A DNA stretch of 64,000 bases from Fodinibius salsisoli (GCF_026229185.1 NZ_JAGGJA010000003.1:248001-312000); one strand, 5' to 3'. Positions 8,528 to 18,241 are shown, counted from the stretch's first letter. The notes: a model not told the origin generated them from the letters alone. Numbers and translations are program-made.

Positions 8528-9640
8528 TTAATGCTGTAAATCTATAAGTGCCTTTAAGGCCGGCTTGGGATTGTACTCCCGATCAAAAAGTAGAGGATAA
8601 TTGGTACGCCCTGCAACAGGAAAATTATTGAGCCATGACTGGCCATCATTGAGTCCCCAGAATGTAACCCGGTCTATGTTGGTACTATGTTTTTTGAACA
8701 GCTTAAAAAGTTCAACATACCTTTCCGTAAGCTTTTGCTGGACTGAGTCGGGCAGCCCTTCGGAATATGGATTTAGTTCCAAACTGTTAGCCGTAGCTCC
8801 TTCCTCTTCATCGGGAAGCACATCGATATCTAATTCTGTGATCATTACCTTTACTCCCAGCTTAGAAAAGGCTTCAATGCTTTCTTCAACCTTACTTACT
8901 GGCGGATGCCTGAGTCCCAAATGAGCCTGCATGCCTATTCCCTGGATTGGAATATCCTTCGCCTGCAGTTGCTTTACAAGTCTAATAACCTCCTGGCGCT
9001 TTTCTGTTTTCCACAAATTATAGTCATTATAATAGAGCTCTGCGCTTGAGTCTGCGGCATGGGCATACTCAAATGCTTTAGCAATATAGTCGGTCCCCAG
9101 GATCTTGTACCATGGAGAGCCTCGCATGCCGCCCTGATCAAGCACCGCTTCGTTAACCACATCCCAGCCATCTATTTGACCTTTATAGCGACCAACCACC
9201 GTGGATATGTGCTCTTTCATACGCTGCAAGAGCCTATCGGATGATAAGGTATTACCCTTCTTATCCTCAAACACCCAGCCAGGCACCTGATTATGCCAAA
9301 CCAAGGTATGGCCGACAATAAACATATCGTTCTTCTCTGCGAACGAAACGTATTGATCAGCGGGGTCAAAATTATATTCTTCTTCCCGGGGATGCACCGA
9401 CTCCCATTTTAACAGATTTTCAGGAGTGGCGGAATTAAAGTGTTTGGCAATCAGAGATGTCGCTTCTGGAATTTCGCCCGATACCTGGGACGTATTCAAG
9501 GCTACTCCCACCTTAAATTCCTTTTCATAGGCTTTTGACAGCGAACCAAGATTCCCATCTCCGCTGGTTGATTGTTGGCTTTGACAACCACAGAAAAGAA
9601 ATACCACTACTATAACACTGATTTTATGATACAGTAACAT
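8528..9640 (-). CDS. GH10 endo-1,4-beta-xylanase, lipoprotein
   Basis: 370 residues from the ATG at 9640. I prefer this start to one 66 bp upstream because it gives a standard lipoprotein signal: MLLYHKISVIVVVFLFCGCQ with the lipobox cysteine at 19. The GH10 barrel follows; the acid/base is Glu164 in WDVVNEA and the nucleophile Glu269 in MITELDIDV. Other family marks are HTLVWHNQVPGW and YYNDYN. It cuts internal beta-1,4-xylan bonds, probably anchored at the outer membrane, feeding the SusC/SusD pair upstream. The gene is downstream of the TIM-barrel gene, separated by an inverted-repeat element. Confidence 0.96.
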   Translation of the reverse strand: MLLYHKISVIVVVFLFCGCQSQQSTSGDGNLGSLSKAYEKEFKVGVALNTSQVSGEIPEATSLIAKHFNSATPENLLKWESVHPREEEYNFDPADQYVSFAEKNDMFIVGHTLVWHNQVPGWVFEDKKGNTLSSDRLLQRMKEHISTVVGRYKGQIDGWDVVNEAVLDQGGMRGSPWYKILGTDYIAKAFEYAHAADSSAELYYNDYNLWKTEKRQEVIRLVKQLQAKDIPIQGIGMQAHLGLRHPPVSKVEESIEAFSKLGVKVMITELDIDVLPDEEEGATANSLELNPYSEGLPDSVQQKLTERYVELFKLFKKHSTNIDRVTFWGLNDGQSWLNNFPVAGRTNYPLLFDREYNPKPALKALIDLQH

Positions 9641-9979
9641 CGGTAATATACTTTCTTTTCGTGTTGAAGATATAGTCGCAGAAGCGATTAGCATATAAAG
9701 TAACACATTTTACCAATTCGAGAAACGGTATGAGCAGTCAATCTCCCTAAATCCCTCTTCTCCAAAGCCTGTCCCGACCATTGTCGGGGAGGGACTTCTA
9801 ATGACAGCTCCTCAAAAAATGTACAACTTCCATCTTCATCAACGAGTTCCACCTTGCGTGTCCCGAGCAATTCGGGGGAGAAAGAGGACAGGAGGATTGA
9901 ATCATTAGGACCCATACCTTAGAATTTGTGTTTACCGGCAAGCACGTTAAAGTACTAAATAGTTAAACATGCAAAGCTG
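9641..9979. other. intergenic region with second inverted-repeat element
   Basis: 339 bp between the xylanase and the TIM-barrel gene, inside what is otherwise one polysaccharide locus. It is mostly filled by the inverted-repeat element at 9738-9900. A short reading frame across it is a by-product of the repeat and is not called. Confidence 0.6.
9738..9900. repeat. dispersed inverted-repeat element, copy 2
   Basis: About 163 bp. It begins TCAATCTCCCTAAATCCCTC and ends GGACAGGAGGATTGA, the same ends as copy 1 at 5714-5833. Inside are two further small hairpins built on TCCCGA...TCGGGG (GTCCCGACCATTGTCGGGG near 9770 and TCCCGAGCAATTCGGGG near 9861). The element splits the locus between the isomerase-like and xylanase genes and may separate their transcripts. 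Confidence 0.75.
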
Positions 9980-10906
9980 TTACATAAAACTGTCAGCTTC
10001 TTTGTAGGCATTGATAAGCGCTTGTTCACCTTCTTTGCCATCCATAGAGTTACCATGTTCCATCCCCATAATCCCACGATATCCCTTTTCATAGATATGG
10101 CCAAACACATTTTGGAAATTGATTTCGCCCGTTCCCGGCTCATTACGGCCCGGATTGTCGCCCTGCTGAAAATAGGCAATCTCATCCCAGCATAAATCAA
10201 TATTGGTAATAAGGTTCCCCTCGTTTTTCTGCAGGTGATAAACATCATAAAGAATTTTACAGGAAGGGCTATCCACTGCTTTACAGATCATATGGGTCTG
10301 TGTGGAGGTGCGCAAAAACAGGTCCGGTGTATCGCTCAGTGGTTCTAACACCATCACTAAATCATGCGGTTCAAAAATTTCTGCCGCCCTTCGCAGTGTT
10401 TCAATCACATTGCCGGTCTGTATATCTATGGGTAAATGCCGGGTAAAGTTGCCCGGAACGACTGTCATCCACGTAGCATTTACCCGCTTAGCTACTTCTA
10501 CAGCCTCTTTGCAGGCATCCAGGAATATCTGGGTATATTCCTCATTGCCGGCCGTAAATGAATTTGCACCATTTCCTCCTTTATCAATGACAAAGACGCC
10601 CATTTCCATCCCTGATTTCGCCAGCTGTTGACCAATCTTTTCCTGCATCTCCGGAGAGCGTCCCATAAGACCATTATCCTCAAGGCCATTAAATCCCGCT
10701 TCAGACATAAACTTTAGCTGATCGATGAGATCATCACCGGCGTGGTGGCGGAACATGCCGAAATGAGGGGCATAATTTAAGTTGAAGTCCGCCGCTTCGT
10801 TTTGGGAATTCATATTTGATTTTATAGAACCAAAAGTTGCCGAAGCGCCGGTCAGTGCTGTTGCTCCCGTCAATAAACTGCTCTGTAAAAATTTCTTTCT
10901 ATCCAT
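9980..10906 (-). CDS. TIM-barrel sugar isomerase/epimerase-like protein with export signal
   Basis: 308 residues. The N-terminus DRKKFLQSSLLTGATALTGA resembles a Tat-type signal, although the twin arginine is R-K here. An AP-endonuclease-2/xylose-isomerase-like TIM barrel follows, with VMVLEPLSD, ILYDVYHLQ and a C-terminal GMEHGNS providing likely metal ligands. Related proteins are annotated hydroxypyruvate isomerase or 'TIM barrel protein'. Within this locus it probably acts on a sugar or sugar acid from xylan. It is 130 bp from the terminator after susD, so it may have its own promoter. Confidence 0.85.
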   Translation of the reverse strand: MDRKKFLQSSLLTGATALTGASATFGSIKSNMNSQNEAADFNLNYAPHFGMFRHHAGDDLIDQLKFMSEAGFNGLEDNGLMGRSPEMQEKIGQQLAKSGMEMGVFVIDKGGNGANSFTAGNEEYTQIFLDACKEAVEVAKRVNATWMTVVPGNFTRHLPIDIQTGNVIETLRRAAEIFEPHDLVMVLEPLSDTPDLFLRTSTQTHMICKAVDSPSCKILYDVYHLQKNEGNLITNIDLCWDEIAYFQQGDNPGRNEPGTGEINFQNVFGHIYEKGYRGIMGMEHGNSMDGKEGEQALINAYKEADSFM

Positions 10907-11024
10907 AATTTTGTCATAGGTTATAATAATTAAATAAGTCCAACACCTTTAAACACCCAATTTTCTATCAAAACTAATAAACTAAAGAAAAAAGGTGCAA
11001 AAGCATTTGCCAAGACCTAAAATA

Positions 11025-11059
11025 AAAGCGGAGAGAATATGTTAAATTCTCCCCGCTTT
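11025..11059 (-). terminator. Rho-independent terminator of the susCD unit
   Basis: 14-bp arms AAAGCGGAGAGAAT and ATTCTCCCCGCTTT, one mismatch, 7-nt loop. Read on the minus strand it lies about 30 nt after the susD stop and is followed by TTTTATTTTAG, a good U-rich tail. It should end the SusC-SusD transcript before the TIM-barrel gene. Confidence 0.85.
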
Positions 11060-11087
11060 ATACTGTTTTATTTATCTATAATTACTC

Positions 11088-12890
11088 TTAGTAATTCGGG
11101 TTTTGAATCAAATTATCATTTCGATTCATCTCTTCAAAAGGAATGGGTTGGAAATACATTTTGTCCTCCCATGCCCTGTTACCCGGCACTTGTGAACGTA
11201 CCTCGTAGTTATAGTTGGTATAGCTACTACGGTCAGCCTGGCTTGCAGCCTCTGCTGTAATGTAAATATTTTGTGCCTGTTCATTCATTACGTCAGGAGC
11301 AATCATCCAGCGGCGAACATCAAAGTAGCGTTGTTCTTCAAAGGCCATTTCAATGCGCCGTTCGTTGCGATACTCTTCCATAAGCTCATCTCCGGTTACG
11401 GAAGCATCGAATGTGGGCATTCCGGCACGGGTTCTTATTCTGTTGAGCTCCCGGCGCGCATCAGCAAAATCGCCAAGTTCAATAGACGCTTCCACGTAGT
11501 TCAGCAAGACTTCGGTGTACCTGAAGAAGATCCAGGATCCTTCCTGCTTATTACTTGAACCGTGCTGCATGTCATTGCGGATAAACTTTTTCATGTAATA
11601 CCCGGTGTAGCTTCCGTTCCAGTCTTCGATAGGTCCGTCACGGGTATCGACGCCAGGCACTACACTTCCATCAGAAAGTTCAAGTTCTTTGAACGTTTGA
11701 ATAACGTTCTCACCATCATACTGTACGGCATCAGGTGGACGCTGGACCCATTCAGAACCATCATGAAGGATAGAAGCTTCCAGTCGGGGGTCACGGTCTT
11801 CATAAGGAGAAGCAGCGTGATCAGGATTATCCCAGCTAAATTCAGATCCATCCTCCATTTCATAGTCATCCACTAAGTTTTGGACAGGCGTATTCCCAGC
11901 CCAGTTGTGATACCCATTGGGACCGTTATCCAAGCCCGGGTTATGGCCATCATCACGCGTTTCTATATAGTAACGCTCCATGATGGTTTCCGGGTTGGCA
12001 GGCTTCTCCGTAAGGAACAGCTGATAGTAATTCTCGCCGGCTTCCTCAGGAGTTGCCGGATTGGGCCGGTAAAGTTCATACGCTCCCAAATCCATTACCT
12101 CCTGAGCTGCAGCTTTGGCATCTTGCCACATTTGCTGTTGGTTTGCTCCACTATAGCCGGTCACATCCATACCACTTGGATTTTGGTGATATAGATCACT
12201 GGCGGCAAACAATAAAACACGAGACTTCAGCGCCATTGCTGCTCCGGCACTGGCCCGCCCTAAATCATCTCCACTTTGTTCAACCGGAAGTAGGGTTGCT
12301 GCTGCATCTGCTTCCTGAACGATAAAGTCAACGGTTTCAGCAAAGCTATTGCGCGCAGGGGTAATATCCTCATCATCTAAAGAATTGGGATCCTGAATAA
12401 TGGGGACTCCTCCATAAATGCGAAGCAGATTATGATAGAAATAGGCTCGCAGAAAATGAGCCTGCCCATTAAAAGAATCGAGCAGTGCCTGATCTTCAAT
12501 CGTTGTTTCTTGCATTTCAGCCAGCAGGGTATTTACCTGCTGAATGCGAAAATACAAGTCCGCCCAATCCCAATGGTTAAAGTCTCCCCGGCTTCCAAAA
12601 CTTCCCCTGTTACTTGGAGAAACATTAGATTCTACAATCTCGGGAATGCCATAGCCATGAGTAAAATGAGCCTCATCGGTGGTCGAAGCTAACATTACCT
12701 CATAGAGCCCATGGCCCATACCGAGGTAAATATCATTCAGATACGCCTCAACAAGCGCCGGGTCGTCCCAGACCGCTTCTTCAGAAATCTGATCAACCGG
12801 CTCCTGGTCTAATACGCTCTGCACATCGCAGGCCGTAACAGCCAGTAACATTACACAAAGTAACGTTGATATATAAGTTAAATTTTTCAT
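11088..12890 (-). CDS. susD: SusD/RagB family glycan-binding lipoprotein
   Basis: 600 residues. A lipoprotein signal ends in LLAVTACD. The SusD pattern is clear: YFRIQQVNTLLAEM and FLRAYFYHNLLRIYGGVPII in the N-terminal TPR region, RYTEVLLNYVEASIELGD later, and the C-terminal RRIEMAFEEQRYFDVRRW block. SusD proteins sit on the cell surface, bind oligosaccharides and form a lid on SusC. It starts 22 bp after the SusC stop, so the two are one operon; the xylanase nearby points to xylan-derived ligands. Confidence 0.97.
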   Translation of the reverse strand: MKNLTYISTLLCVMLLAVTACDVQSVLDQEPVDQISEEAVWDDPALVEAYLNDIYLGMGHGLYEVMLASTTDEAHFTHGYGIPEIVESNVSPSNRGSFGSRGDFNHWDWADLYFRIQQVNTLLAEMQETTIEDQALLDSFNGQAHFLRAYFYHNLLRIYGGVPIIQDPNSLDDEDITPARNSFAETVDFIVQEADAAATLLPVEQSGDDLGRASAGAAMALKSRVLLFAASDLYHQNPSGMDVTGYSGANQQQMWQDAKAAAQEVMDLGAYELYRPNPATPEEAGENYYQLFLTEKPANPETIMERYYIETRDDGHNPGLDNGPNGYHNWAGNTPVQNLVDDYEMEDGSEFSWDNPDHAASPYEDRDPRLEASILHDGSEWVQRPPDAVQYDGENVIQTFKELELSDGSVVPGVDTRDGPIEDWNGSYTGYYMKKFIRNDMQHGSSNKQEGSWIFFRYTEVLLNYVEASIELGDFADARRELNRIRTRAGMPTFDASVTGDELMEEYRNERRIEMAFEEQRYFDVRRWMIAPDVMNEQAQNIYITAEAASQADRSSYTNYNYEVRSQVPGNRAWEDKMYFQPIPFEEMNRNDNLIQNPNY

Positions 12891-12912
12891 AGTGATCTAA
12901 TATTTTTGGTGC

Positions 12913-15900
12913 TTAAAATGTTAAAGAAATTCCGGCATTTATTACCCTCTTCTGTGGATAATAGGAACCTGCACCGTTTTGTGTCTCAGGGTCCATAAGA
13001 CCGAAAGAATCCCAGGTAAACAGGTTAAACCCATTGAGATATATGCGCATATTCTGCATCCCCAATCTACTGGTCAGGTTTGTGGGCATATTATAGCCAA
13101 TCTCCAATGTTTTAAGTCGCACATAATCCGTATTCCTGAAGAAGTAGGTATTGCCATTAGCAATCCAATACTCTTCGGTACGTTGGAATGCACGGGGACC
13201 TTCCGCATGGTCTTGATCCGGGTGCTGCATCATTGCGTTATCGGGATCAGGTCTCCATCGCTTCTGGGCGAACTGGTTAAAGTAGTTACCAAAATCGCCA
13301 GATTCCGTCTGGATATATTGCGATGCCCCTGCAGCGCCCTGGAAGAAGGCGGTGAAGTCGAACTGCTTATAACTGGCTTGGAAGGTAATTCCTCCCGTCC
13401 ATTCGGGCACATCATTTCGGTCTGATCGAACACGGTCATCAGCGGTAATTTCGCCGTCACCATCAATATCCTTGAATTTAATATCGCCCGGCCGTACGGC
13501 ATCTCTGTCTCCTGCCCAGTAGGCTCCATATTCATCAATATCTGCCTCATTCTGGAAAATGCCGTCAGCAACATAGAACAAACCGGTATCCATTTTAGAA
13601 CCGGTTGACTGTTGCCACTCGGGGGCTCCTGCGGGTTCATCCCAATAATTAATTTCATTGGTAGCCCAGCCCGCATTGAGTGAGATATTATAAATCAAGT
13701 CTTCATTCACCTGATCGCTCCAGTTAATGGAACCATCCACCCCATAACTCGACACTTCACCTATATTTTCTTCCGGCAGACTCAGTCCAGAAGTTTGAGG
13801 AATAGAAGCATTTCGCTGGGTAAGAATATCGGTTCTCAGGTAGTCGAAATAATCCATCTCAATCGAGAGACGGTTGTCGAGCATAGAGGCTTCGATACCA
13901 ACATCAAACTGATTAGCAACCTCCCAGGTAATGTTGGGATTGGGCGTCCGGGTCTGGTACATGCTGGGCACTTCCGTACCACCACCGAAGATGTATCCAC
14001 CTCCGAAACCATAACTGGCCAGGTACTGGTAAGGATCAATACGGTCGTTACCGGTTTGTCCCCAAGAAGCCCGAAGCTTAAGGTTATCAAAGAATCCTAC
14101 ATTATCAGCAAAGAAGTCTTCTTCGGACAGCCTCCACCCTACAGATACCGCCGGGAAGAATCCATAACGAGAACCTTTGGGGAATATGTAGGAGCCGTCA
14201 TACCGACCAACCAACTCTAGCAGGTATTTGCTTTGGTAATCGTAGTTGATGCGACTGAAAAGACTCTGCCATACGCCCTTGTTACCACTGCCGTTATTGG
14301 CCCGTTGCTCTTCACCACCGGCAAATAACTGGTCAATAGCGGGGGAAATATAGTTACGTCGGAAGGCATTGAACCAAGCATTGGATCCTTCGCGACGCTC
14401 CGCTCCACCAATAAGACTTATGGAATGATCCTCAAAATCACGCTGATATTGAACCACGGCATTTATTAGGATACTGGAACTATCCGCACTGAATTGGGAT
14501 AAGGTAGGTTCCTGACCAGATGGTCGTGAAGCACCGGTTAAATACTGGGCCGGATCACCGCCATTAGCGCGATATCCATCGGCATCAAAACCGTAAAGGG
14601 TCCATGGCGTCAACCATACTTTCTGTTCCTGCAATCGCTTGTTATAGGAGAAAGTTCCACGAACATTTAACCCTTCCACGCCAGGAATTTCAATATCAGC
14701 GACGAGGTTAGCATTAAGAAAGTATCGGTCATCCTGGTTATAACCGGTAGCGTCTGTTCCGGTAACCACAGGATTCTGACCATTTTCAATATCTGGTCCC
14801 GGCAATCCATTGGGCCAGTAGGCCGGAAGCTGTGGCTTCCCTCGCATAAGCATACGGAAAGTTGCTCCTGCCCCCTGTGTCGGAAAGTTACGATCTTCAA
14901 AGCGACCGCTTACATCAAACTGCAAACTAATATTGTCATTAACCTGCCCATCAATATTACTTCGGAAGTTATACTGATTGTATCCGGTAGCACTGTTTTC
15001 ATAATATCCATCTTCGGTGAGTGCACCTAAAGAGAGACGATACTGCATGTTTTCAGTACCTCCAGACATCGCAACATCAGCCCGGGTTTGATAAGAGACC
15101 GGCTTTAAAGCTTCGGCAAACCAATCGGTATCGTGATAGAGCCATGGATCCTCCGCGCCAATATTCTCATGCTTCTGTATTTCTTCTTGGGAATATCGGG
15201 GATCATTGCCTCTGTACATATCCACTTCATTCAGCATTTGAAGATAGGTGGGAGCATCCGCCATATTTGGAATGCGGGTCGGCTGGTTAAAACCCTGGTT
15301 AAAGTCTATTTGCAACTGAGGAGCTCCCCCTGTTGCACTGCCTCGCTTGGTTTGTACCAGGATTACTCCATTTGCTGCCCGTGAACCGTAGATAGCCGCT
15401 GAAGCATCCTTCAGTACGGTCATATCCTCAATATCACGTGGATTTATACGATCAAGAGCACCAGCTTCAGCGGGCACCCCGTCAATCACGATCAACGGAC
15501 TGTTATCGTTTAAGGTATGCTGGCCACGAATACGAATAGTAGACCCATCAGAACCGGGTTCTCCACTCGAGGTAACGCTTACCACACCGGGTAGCTTACC
15601 ACCAATAGAGTTAGAGGTATTGGTGACCGGTGTTTTCTGGAGCTCTTCACCACCTACTGCACTTACCGATCCTGTCAGTGTTTCCTTTCTCTGTGTTCCA
15701 TAGCCGACAACGACCATTTCTTCACCAGAATAGGTTTCCTGAACCATCTGAATTTCAATAGTTTCACGGCCGTTTATTGGCACTTCTTGCCGCTGGAAAC
15801 CAATGAAGGTAAAGATTAAGGTATCCTGTAAAGAAGCCGTCAATGAGAATGCACCGTCACTGTCGGTTGATGTACCTGTAGAGGTACCTTTAACCAGAAT

Positions 15901-16116
15901 ATTAACGCCGGGCAGCGAGCTTCCTTGGTTATCAACTACTGTTCCGGATATTTCTGCATCCTGTGCCTGAACCTCCATAGCACTTACTGCAATGAGCAAG
16001 CCGGTGACTAACAACATCTTCGCAGATGGTATTCTAAACCAGTTGCCCCTCCAACTTTTTTCCAGAACTCTGCCTTTAAGCATAGCTCTGATTACATCTG
16101 TCACTTTTTTGTTCAT
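12913..16116 (-). CDS. susC: SusC/RagA TonB-linked outer membrane transporter
   Basis: 1067 residues. After an extended leader (the hydrophobic signal is at about 32-50, ending near VQAQD) come a carboxypeptidase-regulatory-like domain (about 55-130, ISGTVVDNQGSSLPGVNI), a plug with the SusC signature KDASAAIYGSRAANGVIL, and a 22-strand barrel ending in a typical SLTF. It imports oligosaccharides across the outer membrane using TonB energy. The long leader recalls SusC-like transducers that carry an extra N-terminal part, but no STN domain or anti-sigma gene is present next to it. It is the first gene of the locus and has nearly 1 kb of non-coding DNA upstream. Confidence 0.97.
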   Translation of the reverse strand: MNKKVTDVIRAMLKGRVLEKSWRGNWFRIPSAKMLLVTGLLIAVSAMEVQAQDAEISGTVVDNQGSSLPGVNILVKGTSTGTSTDSDGAFSLTASLQDTLIFTFIGFQRQEVPINGRETIEIQMVQETYSGEEMVVVGYGTQRKETLTGSVSAVGGEELQKTPVTNTSNSIGGKLPGVVSVTSSGEPGSDGSTIRIRGQHTLNDNSPLIVIDGVPAEAGALDRINPRDIEDMTVLKDASAAIYGSRAANGVILVQTKRGSATGGAPQLQIDFNQGFNQPTRIPNMADAPTYLQMLNEVDMYRGNDPRYSQEEIQKHENIGAEDPWLYHDTDWFAEALKPVSYQTRADVAMSGGTENMQYRLSLGALTEDGYYENSATGYNQYNFRSNIDGQVNDNISLQFDVSGRFEDRNFPTQGAGATFRMLMRGKPQLPAYWPNGLPGPDIENGQNPVVTGTDATGYNQDDRYFLNANLVADIEIPGVEGLNVRGTFSYNKRLQEQKVWLTPWTLYGFDADGYRANGGDPAQYLTGASRPSGQEPTLSQFSADSSSILINAVVQYQRDFEDHSISLIGGAERREGSNAWFNAFRRNYISPAIDQLFAGGEEQRANNGSGNKGVWQSLFSRINYDYQSKYLLELVGRYDGSYIFPKGSRYGFFPAVSVGWRLSEEDFFADNVGFFDNLKLRASWGQTGNDRIDPYQYLASYGFGGGYIFGGGTEVPSMYQTRTPNPNITWEVANQFDVGIEASMLDNRLSIEMDYFDYLRTDILTQRNASIPQTSGLSLPEENIGEVSSYGVDGSINWSDQVNEDLIYNISLNAGWATNEINYWDEPAGAPEWQQSTGSKMDTGLFYVADGIFQNEADIDEYGAYWAGDRDAVRPGDIKFKDIDGDGEITADDRVRSDRNDVPEWTGGITFQASYKQFDFTAFFQGAAGASQYIQTESGDFGNYFNQFAQKRWRPDPDNAMMQHPDQDHAEGPRAFQRTEEYWIANGNTYFFRNTDYVRLKTLEIGYNMPTNLTSRLGMQNMRIYLNGFNLFTWDSFGLMDPETQNGAGSYYPQKRVINAGISLTF

Positions 16117-17090
16117 AGTAACCCCTGATATACAATTTTAAGGTTTGAATTAATTTATCCATAAATAAGTGTTTTCGATAACATAGAAAGGCCGCTGATT
16201 CGCTTAACTTACTATCCCATCCACCTTAGCTACTTGCTTTAGCTGTTATACAAACACTTATCCCTTTCTTTAAGTATCAAATATGATGGATAATTATGCA
16301 AATATTTTTATTACTTAGAATATTATTACACAATATTTTTTTGTGACTTATTTTTGCTGCACAACAATTCAATAATTCTAACAGCTATAAATAAGGACTT
16401 GTCTTTTTCAGGATTTAATAACGCCTCTAAATTCTCTTTTAGAGATGAAACTATAAGAAGACCAAGCTCACTAAAAAACCGTTCTCAAAGCAAAACAAGC
16501 TGCATACTGAAACAATAAGAACTTCATATTTAGAATATGACAATGGGCTTCGCTTTAAAATTCAACCTCCTGCTGAAGCAATTAAAGGGGTACTTAACCG
16601 GATACTTTAAAGTTAACATCGTACTAACGAACTTTACTTTTATTGGGACATAATCATCTCTCAATTTCTTTGAATAATTATTTTTAACCTAAAAATATAG
16701 TCCAATCTGTGCGAGCCGCAGTCAAATTTCAAATTCAATTCAAGTTTATGCAAATATATTTCACATCAATGGTTATTGATTCTAAGAAGGCTTTGCAAAG
16801 CCTTCTCTAAATAATCATAAGAACCCAATAGTTTACTCAGGCTATGCTGACAAAAGACTCTACAACTAAAAGAAAAGCTGGTACTTCCCCGGCACTCTAA
16901 AAGAGATTCGTCTTGGTTATCTTAATGTGGTTAAAAATTGGTGTACTAAACAAAGTACCTCTGGCTTTTGCTATAAGATACTCATCGAGGTTTCTCTTAG
17001 AAAAGATGGATAGGGAGATTGAACTGTTACCTGAAGATCTTTAATTCTGTCTCTAACTGCTAAAGACGTTACTAATATGACTCTTAAACC
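16117..17090. other. long A/T-rich intergenic region upstream of susC
   Basis: 974 bp without a gene. The first 150 bp before susC contain an AAGTGTTT (16168-16175) and an AAACACTT (16252-16259) in inverted order, possibly regulatory. A 22-bp perfect palindrome lies at 16785-16806. A stop-to-stop frame at 16449-16610 gives a tail ending in LRFKIQPPAEAIKGVL that could be a decayed gene remnant. No RNA gene is recognised. Confidence 0.5.
16785..16806. repeat. perfect 22-bp palindrome centred on TTTGCAAA
   Basis: Each half reads AGAAGGCTTTG and the two halves are exact reverse complements with no spacer. It lies about 285 bp downstream of the glycosyltransferase stop codon's far side, in a gene-free stretch. 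It is the best-conserved member of the family also seen at 1360 and 21951-22009. Confidence 0.75.
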
Positions 17091-18224
17091 TTAAGAAAGG
17101 GATGGGGTGATATCCATATCAAGGCATTCTTCAAACATAGCATCGTACTCCTCAATCCTTTTTGACCAGTCAAGATGCTTATTAATATTCTGCAGCGAGG
17201 CTTTGGGCAGAGGATCTGTTTGATTCGTCAGCAGGTCTTTCAAGTAATGAAACAGGTCATCTTCTGTTTCATAAAGCACCGGGGCATGTAATAACGGTTT
17301 ATGCAGGCTCTGGGGAACCAATTCTGGGTAATGTAACCGGTTGGGTACCAAGGGGTGGCAACCGCAATATATGGCCTCCATAATAGCGACGCAGAAAAAT
17401 TCATAGGTGGCTGTAGACACAACAATATCTCCCCGGTGCAGCAGTTTGCTGTAATTTTCTTTGTTTTCTACATATCCAAAGTGGGTAATATGCCGACCAT
17501 AACGCTTCCAGGCCTTTTCGAACTCTTCAGGCTTTTCGTGCTGTGTATCCCCGGCCAATATCAGGTCAAAGGTTAAATCGATATCGTTTAGGCGATTCAA
17601 AACCCGAAAGAACATGGCCGGATTTCGATCAAACTGCCAGCGTTGATTCCAAACAATAACAGGATTATCGTTAGAACTTCGGATATCTGGCTGGGCATCA
17701 AATCGTTGAAGGTCAAGACCCGGGTAAAGCACCAAGCTCTTTTCGGCAATTTTGTCTACCGGGTAATAATATTTGTCATCCGGATAATTGGCCAAAAAAT
17801 CCGGAAGGGCCTTCAGAAAGTCGCTGCGATGAAATTTAGAAGAAAAAATCAGCCGGTCAGCCGATAACATACTCAAATAGTTCAGGTAGCAATAGGTTTG
17901 ATCTCGCTCCTCTCCTTCCGGCATGGGCTGGGTAAACTGGTTTTCATGCATATACATCACTTTCGGGATGTTGGCAAACCGTGGACTGGTCAACGACAAA
18001 AAAGCAGGCAAATTCGTCATACTGCTAACCAGCAGAAGATCAATCTCCTCTTCAACCTCTTGAGCCATACCGGCCAGTACTACGGAGTTACCATGCATTC
18101 GCCATTTCTTCCCCTTATAACTTAAATTAACAGGAATAATATGATGGCGAGAATGCTTCTGAAGTCCTTGTAAAAATGCTTTATGCGAACCGCTGTAAAA
18201 AGGTTCAACCGCCAGAATGTTCAT
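17091..18224 (-). CDS. tRNA-queuosine alpha-mannosyltransferase-like glycosyltransferase (DUF3524)
   Basis: 377 residues. The N-terminus NILAVEPFYSGSHKAFL and the segment VSSMTNLPAFLSL followed by VMYMHENQFTQP are the hallmarks of the DUF3524/GTDC1 family, whose animal member mannosylates queuosine in tRNA-Asp. The C-terminal half is a GT-B glycosyltransferase domain with VSTATYEFFCVAIMEAIYCGC, the usual nucleotide-sugar-binding Glu region. In bacteria the role is less settled; modification of queuosine or a related nucleoside is the natural guess. It lies 92 bp downstream of mutL on the same strand. The family call is firm; the activity is inferred. Confidence 0.85.
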   Translation of the reverse strand: MNILAVEPFYSGSHKAFLQGLQKHSRHHIIPVNLSYKGKKWRMHGNSVVLAGMAQEVEEEIDLLLVSSMTNLPAFLSLTSPRFANIPKVMYMHENQFTQPMPEGEERDQTYCYLNYLSMLSADRLIFSSKFHRSDFLKALPDFLANYPDDKYYYPVDKIAEKSLVLYPGLDLQRFDAQPDIRSSNDNPVIVWNQRWQFDRNPAMFFRVLNRLNDIDLTFDLILAGDTQHEKPEEFEKAWKRYGRHITHFGYVENKENYSKLLHRGDIVVSTATYEFFCVAIMEAIYCGCHPLVPNRLHYPELVPQSLHKPLLHAPVLYETEDDLFHYLKDLLTNQTDPLPKASLQNINKHLDWSKRIEEYDAMFEECLDMDITPSLS

Positions 18225-18241
18225 GGGAGAAATTGATTGGT

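Noticed and set aside
9688-9915. 75-codon minus-strand frame
   Set aside because: It lies almost wholly inside the inverted-repeat element copy 2 and overlaps the xylanase start; no coding signature.
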